From: Bacillota bacterium
GTDB lineage: Bacteria > Bacillota_B > Desulfitobacteriia > Desulfitobacteriales > Desulfitobacteriaceae
Assembly (NCBI GenBank): GCA_021779415.1
Contig: JAJYAS010000077.1
Span: 1-9,834, forward strand
DNA: 9,834 bases
Direction: 5' to 3'
Shown: piece after piece, positions 1 through 7,983 of the stretch
Layout of the letters: each line of letters begins with the position of its first letter
Position numbering within the stretch: position 1 is the stretch's first letter
Translations under genes and position numbers: made by a program
Notes under the pieces: model-generated
The model's database searches: none
What the model was told of the DNA's origin: nothing
Seen by the model: only the letters and a program-made list of their open reading frames with translations

Positions 1-55
1 CAGATAGTTTCTTATCGAGAAAGGATTCAATACCTTGCCGGAATCCTCAAGAAGT

Positions 56-334
56 CTAGAAATAAGGAAGATCTTTCCTGATCATACAGGCAGGATTCTC
101 TCCGCCCCAGATGAAAAGCCTCAAGATATTCCATAGTGGAGGACCTATGTGACTCATATATGTCCGCCATGTTCTTGGCTCCGTCAGTTCCGACGGTAGC
201 TTCCCAATTTTTACATACTTGGTTGCGGTCTTACGGCTCATCCCGGATCGTAAAGCTGAATCTCCAATTTTGACTGTCTTGCGAATCTCCTTCATTAGTT
301 TCCACACCTGACTGTCAGTCGTCTGCAAAACCAT
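56..334 (-). pseudogene. istA: IS21 IstA transposase, N-terminal fragment
   Basis: The first ~57 residues resemble the start of IS21-family IstA transposases: a T-D-S-Q-V-W-K-L-M-K-E opening, a helix-turn-helix at about residues 20-42 (KIGDSALRSGMSRKTATKYV), then the conserved GKLPSE...PRTWRT segment. In IstA the helix-turn-helix binds the element ends and a DDE catalytic domain follows. Here the similarity stops after RTWRT. The remaining ~35 residues do not look like IstA in this or either neighbouring frame, and a TAG ends the frame. A full IstA has roughly 400-500 residues, so all catalytic residues are absent. Start ATG is at 334, about 100 bases inside the element end, the usual place for istA. 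It was probably disrupted by a frameshift or by recombination with other DNA. Confidence 0.6.
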
Positions 335-395
335 GCCCCTTCAAACGAATTATGGACATCTCTAACAGACAACTACTCACAGAAATATGCACAGA

Positions 396-433
396 TGTAA
401 TTGTCGTTGACGCTCAAGTGTAATTGTCGCTGA
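396..433. repeat. Pair of IS21 end repeats (transposase-binding sites)
   Basis: TGTAATTGTCGTTGA (396-410) and TGTAATTGTCGCTGA (419-433) match at 14 of 15 bases, with a start-to-start spacing of 23 bases. On the minus strand they read inward from the element tip at 436. IS21-family ends are known to carry several such direct repeats, which bind the transposase. The arrangement is seen directly; the binding role is inferred from the family. Confidence 0.65.
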
Positions 434-436
434 ACA

Positions 437-724
437 GAGAGGACGTAGTTCTGTATCAATACTCCAACGCCGCTATGGAAAAAGCCTTAGCCGATGCGGG
501 TTTTTGTGATTGGATCCGGGTCCAGTTCGGACATCACGCGTCTGCAATCATTCGGGTTAGCCTGTTTTAACATAGGAATTGGATATAAAGATGAGCATAA
601 TCCACGATGTTGGGCTGACTTAAGAATTCTTGAAAGACAGTTGGAACGCTTTACCACTTTTTATAATGGCGCCAGGAACAAGCTCTTTCTGGATGAAGGT
701 ATAAACCGGAAAAAAGGAGAATAA
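437..724 (+). pseudogene. Unidentified coding remnant next to the IS21 end
   Basis: Two overlapping frames look protein-like but neither makes a convincing gene. One is open from the element boundary, with ATG at 475 (MEKALADAGFCDWIRV...), and stops at about 570. The other starts with ATG at 494, just after an in-frame TAG at 488, and runs 76 residues to the TAA at 722-724. It contains a GSGSSSDI stretch and an NIGIGYKDEHNP stretch followed by a helical tail. That pattern faintly recalls the metal-binding C-terminal part of M20-type peptidases, but I could not confirm it. The most economical reading is the 3' end of a gene cut by the IS21 insertion and then frameshifted. An AAAAAAGGAG string at its end can serve as ribosome binding site for the GTG at 731. 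Confidence 0.35.
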
Positions 725-730
725 ATTCTC

Positions 731-1183
731 GTGAAAATTATCGATGACTTAAAAAAGAATATGAACTGGACATGAATGAACGGGTGTTTGAAGGATTATT
801 TGAAATCAATTTTCGGGGTATTGACAAGTATGTTCAAATATCACGGAACAGACCCCACACTTTGTACCTGGCTCTGGATTTTGCTCGACGACACGAACTC
901 AAACGAGTGGGGCCGTTACGAAAGAGCTCGTTCACTTTTTGAATCGCATCAATTCCAATTTCCCGAGGAAGTCTTCCTGTTTCACTTGAACAAGGATGAT
1001 TATTCATATTTTTCTGCTGAGAGTCCCCAATTAGCTGAAACACCCGTGGTAATTCATGGCATTTTAGGTTTGCGTCAGCATGTTCTTTATTCACAGAACA
1101 GCGCACTGCTAAATGTTGCCCGTATGCCAGACAAATCGGGCCATCCGGCTGTTGATGCTGTTGACTTCGGAAGGCCTATATAA
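731..1183 (+). pseudogene. Unidentified frame-disrupted gene
   Basis: A GTG at 731, behind AAGGAG, opens a frame (VKIIDDLKK...) that hits a TGA after 14 codons. Shifting frame at the A-run near 750-755 restores a strongly protein-like reading (EYELDMNERVFEGLFEINF..., then LYLALDFARRHELKRVG) until about 900. Sense then moves to a different frame, which stays open to TAA at 1181-1183 with GRYERARSLFE and FPEEVFLFHLNKDDYSYF stretches. At least two frame changes are therefore needed to join the parts. I do not recognise the family. It may be one decayed gene or two fused fragments. The frames are seen directly; decay is inferred. Confidence 0.4.
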
Positions 1184-1297
1184 GCGGTTAGTAATTGATT
1201 TTAGACGGATGCTAAACTCCCTATGCCCTAGCCGCCAGCATTTTGATAGGGGCACCCACAATCGGCTCTCGTGGATCATCTAGCTCGGTTTAAATCG

Positions 1298-1336
1298 CCT
1301 AATTTCCCTTGGCCTGAAGGCTAGAGGAAATTTAGG
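1298..1336 (+). terminator. Hairpin, possible rho-independent terminator
   Basis: The arms are 1298-1314 (CCTAATTTCCCTTGGCC) and 1319-1336 (GGCTAGAGGAAATTTAGG), with a TGAA loop. They pair along nearly their whole length, with one bulged A, one mismatch and two G-U pairs. A T-rich stretch follows (ATATTTTGCAATTTTTT), though its T-run begins some 10 bases after the stem, so efficiency is uncertain. It lies downstream of the decayed plus-strand genes and may have ended their transcript. Confidence 0.4.
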
Positions 1337-1427
1337 ATATTTTGCAATTTTTTGGTTTTCTTCATTGATGAAATGAGTTGTAGTGGACCACGCCAAACGG
1401 TATTAAATGAAATCCCGTTTCGCCGCG

Positions 1428-1498
1428 TCCCTTTTGGTGCGCGTCTGACAGCCGTGACACCTCGCCTGGGGATTAGTAAAGGTCAGGCGTAAAAGGGA
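1428..1498. repeat. Imperfect inverted repeat
   Basis: The left arm (1428-1449) begins TCCCTTTT and ends CTGAC. The right arm (1482-1498) reads GTCAGGCGTAAAAGGGA, whose complement is TCCCTTTTACGCCTGAC. The outer eight and inner five bases pair exactly, with a G+C-rich, slightly offset middle. About 32 bases separate the arms. It could be an RNA fold in the leader of the gene at 1581, a mobile-element end or an operator. I cannot choose between these. Confidence 0.35.
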
Positions 1499-1569
1499 GC
1501 CTGATGAATATTGGGTGATGCAGGATATCGTGTCGGAGCGATGAGTTCAAATTGTTGGAATGGCTATCT

Positions 1570-1573
1570 GGAG
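1570..1573 (+). promoter_or_regulatory. Ribosome binding site deciding start at 1581
   Basis: GGAG lies seven bases before ATG 1581. The upstream in-frame ATG at 1560 is preceded only by TTGTTGGA, so the shorter protein is preferred. Confidence 0.55.
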
Positions 1574-1580
1574 ATCAACG

Positions 1581-2339
1581 ATGTATGGAACCCAATTACC
1601 TGATAAATTGAAATCGGATGCTACTGACTTTGTGACGGCAGCTTTGAAATCAGTGTGTGGGGTAATTCCATACGCTGGATCATTTTTTGCTGAAATAGTT
1701 GGAGCGATCATTCCTCAACAACGTATGGATAGGATTGCCCAATTTGTTATGGAATTGGACTTGAGGATTGGAGACTTGGAGGGAGGTATTATTAGATCTC
1801 ATTTAAAAGATGAGGAATTTACGGACCTCGTGGAAGAGAGTATACGTCAGGTCTTGAGATCCACCACGGATGAACGACGTGGATATTTGGCTTCCATGAT
1901 TTCGAGGAGCCTCACTCGGGATGAAGTAAATCATTCAGAAACAAAACATTTGATGCGGATTCTCGGGGAATTAAACGACGTGGAAGTGGTATGGTTGAAG
2001 AATTACCAATACCCTACCATGGGTGGAAATCGGGATTTTAGATCTAGGCACAAAGAAGTCCTAAGACATAGAATTGCCGTAGCAGGATCCTCGACTGACG
2101 AACTGGACCAAGCAGCCTTACAAGAAAGCTATCAAAACCATCTAATTAGTCTCGGGCTTCTCACTGGAATAGTGTCTAGGGACATTGATGGACAGACCGA
2201 ATTTGACCAATTCACCGGAAATCTCAAAATTTCCTATTATCAGACTAGTCCTTTAGGAAATCTTCTGCTCAGGACAATTGGGCTGTCAGATTCAGAAGAA
2301 ACAAAGATGAGGAACAAAAACGTTCCAGGTCCCGAATGA
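1581..2339 (+). CDS. Hypothetical protein, 252 aa, beside restriction operon
   Basis: Function unknown. I place the start at ATG 1581 because GGAG at 1570-1573 stands seven bases ahead of it; the in-frame ATG at 1560 has no such site. Visible parts are as follows. Residues ~15-40 are a hydrophobic, glycine/alanine-rich helix (IPYAGSFFAEIVGAIIP) that could be a membrane or membrane-associated segment. Residues ~45-70 are amphipathic and could be coiled. Residues ~75-125 are acidic, helical and contain a DERRGYLASMISRSLT motif. Residues ~195-240 end in a YYQTSPLGNLLLRTIG pattern typical of the wing of a winged helix. The layout feels like a family of small uncharacterised proteins found in bacterial accessory islands, but I cannot name it. 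It converges on the restriction gene with 252 bases between the stops. The frame is intact, in contrast to the decayed genes to its left. No signal peptide or catalytic motif is seen. Confidence 0.75.
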   Translation: MYGTQLPDKLKSDATDFVTAALKSVCGVIPYAGSFFAEIVGAIIPQQRMDRIAQFVMELDLRIGDLEGGIIRSHLKDEEFTDLVEESIRQVLRSTTDERRGYLASMISRSLTRDEVNHSETKHLMRILGELNDVEVVWLKNYQYPTMGGNRDFRSRHKEVLRHRIAVAGSSTDELDQAALQESYQNHLISLGLLTGIVSRDIDGQTEFDQFTGNLKISYYQTSPLGNLLLRTIGLSDSEETKMRNKNVPGPE

Positions 2340-2591
2340 TAGATCTTGAAGTATCAAGGCTTCAAAATACCTAGACAATTGGATTAGAAAGTACTATTGT
2401 TTCCCATCATTGCCTATGGCTTCCGACGTAGCATTACCGTGGGGCCTTGACAAGAAATCGATCTCCGTGACCAGCAGTCCTAGTGCGGCCTGCAACTATC
2501 TTGTATGTAACGATTTACTCAACTGACCTCGGAAGTATCCGCTCACTCAGATTCAGATTTGCTAACTTTGAATTCAGGCCACGTCTTGTTG
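2340..2591. other. Convergent intergenic space, no gene seen
   Basis: This lies between the stop of the 252-residue gene and the stop of res. There are only short frames. A six-base hairpin (TTGAAG at 2346-2351, CTTCAA at 2360-2365) lacks a T-run on either strand, so I do not call a terminator. Confidence 0.45.
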
Positions 2592-5500
2592 TCAGTCGTA
2601 TACTTCTTCGCTTCCAGGAGGGCAAGTCGAACCAACAACTTCATCGATTTTCATTGTGACGTCCGTGGGTCTCCTTACGATAATATAATGCCACGTTCCC
2701 CACGATCCTTCTGAGTTCACCGCATTAACCCATCTCATGGCAGCCGTTTTCTTAACTTCTTCGAGTGGGTCAAAGCCCTTAGTTTCAAGGATCAAATGTC
2801 TAACAGGGTCGGTCTTCAGTTTGATTATGAAGTCCGGCATATAATCATGGGTCTGGCCGTTGTGGAAATAAGGAATCGAAAATCCCATGCCTTCATTTTT
2901 TACCCATGCTTCTACCTTGTCGTGAGTGTCGATATAATAAGCGGCAGATTGCTCCCACTTTTTCGTATCGGCAACAACATAGTTAAGATGGCAATGAATC
3001 GTTTCTCGCACGTCACGGCTAGTCCAGAAATCCACTTCATCAGTGGAGCCTGGTTCCCGCATAGTTTCATATCGTGGAATTTCCGGCGGTTCGCCTAGTG
3101 AAGTGTCCGGACGTATAGCATTAAGGAGCCTTTCGATTACCCATCCATAATACGGCGAAATACTGATATCAATTTTTTCCGCAGGAGTTACTGCGACAAG
3201 CATTTCATCGACAAACCGTAAGACAATTTTTAGCAGTTGCGGGAACAAAACATGCGCTGGGATCGAACATGCCGGTTGACGTACGTAATCTCTAGTCAAT
3301 GAAACAGCGAGTTCAAAAATGATCTCCTGCAAACGTTTTCCTTTGCGATACGGATTCAAAGTAACGTCTACCAACGCTCCCGGTCCCGAGAGACATGGTC
3401 TACCCTCATTGGTTGGGAGACTTGCTTTCATTTGAATTTCAGGCGGAATGTTCAATGGATCCAAAATTAGTTGCGCTTCATTGTCCCAATCCACGGTCAC
3501 TCGGTTCCTTATAGCCTGAGTGTATCCTTCAACTCTCGGAAACTGAATCCTGAAAGCTTCTCGTTCCGGAAGAGAATGAACGTGGCGGCGCTTCTCTTTT
3601 GGCTTGGCCGGTCCACCTTCACTGGTTTTAAATGGGATAACATCAAAGGGGACTCCCAAAATTTTGGCTATCTCTTCGGTAAATTTTCCATCAGCTCCGA
3701 GTTCGTAGCTACTCCTTCGCAGTCCTCTTCCCACAACCTGCTCGCAAAGAAGTTGAGACATAAAGGGCCTAAGACCGATAATGTGTGTGACCGTGTTGCA
3801 ATCCCAACCTTCCGTAAGCATGCCCACGCTGACAATACACAAAACATCCCGACCAGGTGGATGCAGAGGTCTCTTAAGCTTTCCCGCCAAATCTTCAAAT
3901 CCTTCAGGATACAGAGGTCTACTTTGGGAATCTAACGGCCATTGCGTTCGTCCTACCGTATCAAGAGTGAACCGCATCCATCTGCTTTCGTCACCTTTGA
4001 CTTCTCCCGTATCGGTTTCGTGGATAACTTTAGAATCGACCCGAATGGTATTGGTACTGGCTTCGGTGTTTCTGAAATCTTCTACTCCAATGGAGGGGAT
4101 ACCCGTGGGCCTCTTGTCCTCTGCTAACCATTCGTAAATGACCTTGGCTATCTTGGTATTTTTGCATACGATAATGAATACCGGTGGGCGAAGATCCTCA
4201 ACATTTTCAGCCCACTCCTTACGGAGATCAGCCCACAGTCCGCCCAGCATCGCGATAGGAGTATGAGACCATTGAAGGACGGCTTCCGGTTTAACTGAAG
4301 CTCGACCGCCCCCACGTTCTGCAGGAGTAAGCTTTTTCAATACCCATTCCCAGATGTTGAAATAGCCTGGGATTTCAGCTCCCGTAGTGTCTCTTACCGC
4401 CATCTGAGGGATCTTGACCAGACCTGATTCGATAGCGTCCACAAGGCCGAAATCACTTACAACCCACGGGAAAGGCTTGTTTGTGTCCTGGCCTACCCGT
4501 CCGAGGTAATAAGGTGTGGCTGACAAGTCGACGCACATGTTTATGCCCCGATGTTTATGTATACGATCCAGCCCTTCGATCCACACCGTGGCTTCTTTGA
4601 AGAACTCATCCGCATCCTCTTCTTCGCCTTCATCAGGTTCTTCTCGTTTGATTCGGTAAGCGTGGTGGGCCTCGTCATTCATTATCAAAATATTCTTTTT
4701 GCCGCCAATTTCGCTATCGAGGACCCTATGGATCCATGCGGTGTCGCTCTCAACGTAGCGGACGGATTCTACGTAAACTTTTACTAAGTGGCCTTGCTTG
4801 TCCCTCTCCTCGTTGATAACGTTCAGTAGCCTCAGTGCCACCTGACGCTGCAAATCCATTTCGGTAAGGTATCTGGAACCTCTAGCCGTGGTTGTCTTCG
4901 GACCGATTCTAATGATTTCCTTGGTCCGTAGCGGGACACCCTGTTTGTTGACTTTGGACGAAACCCCGCCAGTATGTGGGCTTTGGCGTTCAAAAACGTG
5001 CCAATTAGTGACAATCACCCTCCCACGCCTTAGGTATGGCATTAGGTGAGGGGGTATAAGGTCGCGTTTGGCATAAACCCTAGCCTCATCTAGCTCTGGT
5101 TTCAACTCTTCAAGTCTATTCCGGATAGTCACGTTAGGGCACACCACAAGCGCTACATCGGAAAATCTCGAGTCACCTCTGCTATTAACTTTGTTTAGAA
5201 TACTCCAAGCGGCTATCATTGCCATGACCGTGGTTTTGCCAGAGCCTGTCGCCATTTTGCACGCATACCGCCGAAAAGATTTGACCCCTTGGCTTTTCTG
5301 TTCCTCACTCGGCTCATCTATTGGGACATTTATTCCTTGCAGGAAGTCCAACCTAGCCTCGGTGAGAAATATTACCGTCTCGGCTGCTTCTCTTTGGGCA
5401 AAAAACAAGCGTGAAGCTCTCCCGTCCCGGTACCACCATTGAAGGAGATCAAGTGTAGTTCTGGTTACGCCTGCCCATCTTTGCGCACGCCAAGCATTGA

Positions 5501-5738
5501 GCCTTTCTCTGATATGGTTTACCAAGGCAATTTCGTATGCTGGGGCATAGTCTTTTGATTTGACCAAAACGCCATCAGAGATTTCCCACTCACGAGATCC
5601 ATCCTGAGGCGCATAGACCAGCGAAGGTCTTCTTCCCGGCCGGAGCAAAGAAGTTTCTCCTCTTTTGAGGAACCAGTGTTGATTCGGTAGATCGAAAGGA
5701 GAATTTATTATTGGGTCGGGGACCTCGTATCCGCTCAT
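2592..5738 (-). CDS. res: Type III restriction Res subunit (helicase-nuclease)
   Basis: This is an ATP-dependent SF2 helicase/translocase fused to a nuclease, 1048 residues, of the Type III restriction Res family. Type III Res cleaves DNA only in complex with its Mod partner. Motifs in order: FAQREAAET (~113-121); Walker A MATGSGKTT (162-170); Walker B box DEAHH (355-359); motif III SATP (406-409); motif V EGWD (643-646); motif VI QVVGRGLRR (667-675); and a C-terminal PD-(D/E)xK nuclease with PD (968-969) and ExK (E985, K987). All key residues are present and the length is normal. I chose ATG 5738 because GGAGG lies seven bases upstream; a longer frame to 5867 is just the shadow of the mod 3' end, which uses another frame. 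The start overlaps the mod stop as ATGA, a sign of translational coupling. An acidic run (366-380) follows the DEAH box. Transcription must come from upstream through mod. Confidence 0.93.
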   Translation of the reverse strand: MSGYEVPDPIINSPFDLPNQHWFLKRGETSLLRPGRRPSLVYAPQDGSREWEISDGVLVKSKDYAPAYEIALVNHIRERLNAWRAQRWAGVTRTTLDLLQWWYRDGRASRLFFAQREAAETVIFLTEARLDFLQGINVPIDEPSEEQKSQGVKSFRRYACKMATGSGKTTVMAMIAAWSILNKVNSRGDSRFSDVALVVCPNVTIRNRLEELKPELDEARVYAKRDLIPPHLMPYLRRGRVIVTNWHVFERQSPHTGGVSSKVNKQGVPLRTKEIIRIGPKTTTARGSRYLTEMDLQRQVALRLLNVINEERDKQGHLVKVYVESVRYVESDTAWIHRVLDSEIGGKKNILIMNDEAHHAYRIKREEPDEGEEEDADEFFKEATVWIEGLDRIHKHRGINMCVDLSATPYYLGRVGQDTNKPFPWVVSDFGLVDAIESGLVKIPQMAVRDTTGAEIPGYFNIWEWVLKKLTPAERGGGRASVKPEAVLQWSHTPIAMLGGLWADLRKEWAENVEDLRPPVFIIVCKNTKIAKVIYEWLAEDKRPTGIPSIGVEDFRNTEASTNTIRVDSKVIHETDTGEVKGDESRWMRFTLDTVGRTQWPLDSQSRPLYPEGFEDLAGKLKRPLHPPGRDVLCIVSVGMLTEGWDCNTVTHIIGLRPFMSQLLCEQVVGRGLRRSSYELGADGKFTEEIAKILGVPFDVIPFKTSEGGPAKPKEKRRHVHSLPEREAFRIQFPRVEGYTQAIRNRVTVDWDNEAQLILDPLNIPPEIQMKASLPTNEGRPCLSGPGALVDVTLNPYRKGKRLQEIIFELAVSLTRDYVRQPACSIPAHVLFPQLLKIVLRFVDEMLVAVTPAEKIDISISPYYGWVIERLLNAIRPDTSLGEPPEIPRYETMREPGSTDEVDFWTSRDVRETIHCHLNYVVADTKKWEQSAAYYIDTHDKVEAWVKNEGMGFSIPYFHNGQTHDYMPDFIIKLKTDPVRHLILETKGFDPLEEVKKTAAMRWVNAVNSEGSWGTWHYIIVRRPTDVTMKIDEVVGSTCPPGSEEVYD

Positions 5739-5745
5739 TTTTGAG

Positions 5746-5750
5746 CCTCC
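5746..5750 (-). promoter_or_regulatory. Ribosome binding site of res
   Basis: GGAGG on the minus strand, seven bases before the ATG at 5738. It lies inside the last codons of mod, so res can be translated on its own even if ribosomes leave mod early at the amber codon at 5939-5941. Confidence 0.7.
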
Positions 5751-5938
5751 TTGAGGCTTTTTACCACCATAAGCTCGTTCCCCCTGTCGTCGATCACCTT
5801 CACGGCTATCTGCCCGTGTTCTCCAGGACCACAAGGCTCGCTTTGGGTGCCCGCCAAATGCTCCCACACGGACGCTTCATGCGTAGCTTTCAATGCTTTC
5901 TTAATATTCTCCCACGCTGAGGTTCTAGGGAAGAAAGC

Positions 5939-5941
5939 CTA
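5939..5941 (-). other. In-frame amber codon inside mod
   Basis: TAG on the minus strand, between ...GLCFHVS and AFFPRTSAW.... The frame is open on both sides: 684 codons before it and 67 after, up to the TGA at 5735-5737. Related methyltransferases, as I remember them, have glutamine just before the (A/V)FFP motif, so a single CAG-to-TAG change is the simplest origin. Readthrough, recoding or a sequencing error are alternatives. Confidence 0.85.
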
Positions 5942-7983
5942 ACTCACATGGAAACAAAGACCATTGTAGTCGGTATCAAGGAACCATGCCGGCACATCAC
6001 CACCACTGCTATGCTGCGCTTGCATTGTCACGGGGTCGAATAAATCCATGCCTAGGAGTTCAACTTGAAATTTCCCATCTTTCGTGGACTTTAGCATTAC
6101 ATCCGGAAGCCCACATACGCTGAATATCTGGCTGGAGCGCATGTTTTTGAGGAGGTCGCCCATCATGATGTCAGGGGTAGCTTGGACGTAAGTTGAAGTA
6201 ATACCCATTGCCTGGTCACCGGCGTCCACCAACTTCCGAGCGTTCGGCTGGATGGCAAACCCTATAACATACAAGTGGGTGTATCCTTTTGAATAAGCTT
6301 CCCGCCCTGCCTCGTAAACCAGCTTTTCACTCACTGCGCCATTTTCAGGACCGAATACAAATGCTACAGGCCTTTCATCTCCATTGGAAACAACCGCTTC
6401 GGCTGAAAGGGAAAGCGTTTTTACCGGTAACCGAACGTTCTTAAGAGTTACAGCACGATTCCCTTCCAATCTCAATATCGGGCTCTTGCGTAGCACTTCT
6501 ATCATCCTGTCAACGAAAGAACTGTATTCCTCTGAAGTCCCGTCGGAGTTCTCTTTTTCGTCGGATTCCCAGTCAACGGGCGTCGGGATTGTGGCTTCAA
6601 AACAGAATGCCCCGGAAATTCGTGTGATTCTTGGCTTAATGTTAGGCTTGTCCACTAAGACCACATCCGTTGCAGGCTGGTTTTTTGCTATATTTTCTAA
6701 TGTAAGTTGCGGGACAATCCCTCCAACTTCCTCACCTTGTTTGTTTCGCTTTTGTTCATAACAGAAGCCTGCTGCAGGTCCGATTCCGTCCTCTTTCAAC
6801 TCAAACCACGGAAAAGTGGCTGTCAGCAAGCGCTGTCGAGCCAAAGCGAGCGGCACTCGGCTGACGTCAATTGTAATCCACCTTCTGCCCCATTGCTCAG
6901 CAATGTAGGCGGTAACTCCGCTTCCGCAAGTAGGATCTATTACCAAGTCTCCAGGGTCTGTAGTCATTAAAACACAGCGTTCTATAACCCGAGGGTTGGT
7001 TTCGACCACATAGCTTTTCTTCCGACCAAAGCCACTTATCCCAGTGTCATCCCAAAGCTCTGTCACTGGGAAAAAGGGGAAGTCACTCAAATATCTCACA
7101 TAGCGCAGCGTATTCCCGAGAATGGCCAACCTGTTTGCCCCTGCTAATCGGTCGAGACCTTCGGGATTGGTGGTCTTCCATCCGCCCTTGAATTTCCGTC
7201 CCCTGAATACATATTCGGTAATCGGGTTTCCTTGCGATGTAAGATTATCATGCGTGCAGACTTCTTCAGGACTTAGCTCGCTTGGGTCACCTTCATATTC
7301 GACCAGCTCGCCATTTTGGACGACATATTTGTATTGGGTAGCGCCAGAATCACCAGGAACCTTTTGCTGAAAGATTTGCCGATACCTCACCTGCGTCTTA
7401 TCCTTGGCGTACCATAACAGATAATCAACAATTGAATCGAGAAGCCTACTCTTCAGCCCTCCCGTTTTTCGAAAAGGAATAATGCCAGCAAAATTGTCTG
7501 CTCCAAAAACTTCGTCCATTAAGCTCCGCACCCGATGAACATTTTCGTCCCCGATCTGAACAAATATACTCCCGGAAGGAGTTAGCAGCTCTCTGCTCAC
7601 GAGCAATCTATCTCGCAAGTATGTGAAGTAGGAATGGAGCCCCAATTCCCATGTGTCGCGGTAGGCTTGGACCATTTCAGGTTCTCGTGTCATGTCATCA
7701 TCATCGTTATGCTTAACCTTAGGATTGCGCACGAACGGTTGAAAATTAGATCCGAACTTAACTCCGTAAGGAGGATCCATATAGATCATCTGAACCTGTC
7801 CACCCAAACCTTCGTACTCCAAGAGTGAGTTCATGACCACTAGTGAGTCACCAAGGATCATGCGATTCACCCACTGATCGCGGTGCTCGTACGCTCCCAG
7901 AACTTGATCTGTGATGGAGTGTTGAGGATCTCCGAACATTTCTAAGCAATGGCCTAACGAATTAGGACAGTTGAACGCGACTT

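Larger units (their letters stand above)
56..436 (-). mobile_element. IS21-family element remnant (one end plus istA 5' part)
   Basis: The minus strand carries the outer end of an IS21-family element followed by the start of its istA-type gene. The right boundary is placed at 436, because the minus strand there begins TGTTCAGCGACAATTACAC. This has the TGT start and the repeated internal motif typical of IS21 ends. Two copies of the motif lie at 396-410 and 419-433. The transposase frame is lost at about 160, and no istB ATPase gene or second end is in view. The left limit is only where the frame stops; the element could continue beyond the window. I see an end and a start of a gene; calling it a dead remnant is inference. 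Confidence 0.6.
1184..1580. other. Noncoding interval with two inverted repeats
   Basis: Neither strand has a convincing reading frame here and I find no tRNA fold. The interval holds a terminator-like hairpin (1298-1336), a longer imperfect inverted repeat (1428-1498) and, at its end, the ribosome binding site of the gene starting at 1581. It must also hold that gene's promoter, but I see no clear -35/-10 pair. Confidence 0.5.

Noticed and set aside
834..1106. Minus-strand open frame of 90 codons
   Set aside because: No ribosome binding site and no family resemblance. The plus-strand frames here look more protein-like.
1438..1560. Possible group II intron 5' end (GTGCG-like start)
   Set aside because: Only the first few bases fit. 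There is no reverse transcriptase frame nearby and no domain V-like hairpin.
2346..2365. Hairpin TTGAAG/CTTCAA as a terminator between convergent genes
   Set aside because: The stem has only six mostly weak pairs, and no T-run follows on either strand.
2416..2526. Short plus-strand frame of 36 codons in the convergent gap
   Set aside because: Too short, without a ribosome binding site or recognisable motif.
3471..3935. Plus-strand open frame of 154 codons
   Set aside because: Antisense to the conserved res helicase domain. It has no ribosome binding site and no recognisable family, so it is a shadow of the real gene. The same holds for other plus-strand frames within 2796-8713.
5739..5867. 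Longer res start (43 extra residues, MGAFGGHPKR...)
   Set aside because: This stretch is the mod 3' end in another frame. The ATG at 5738 has a GGAGG site and a typical ATGA overlap, and the protein family begins near PIINSPFD.
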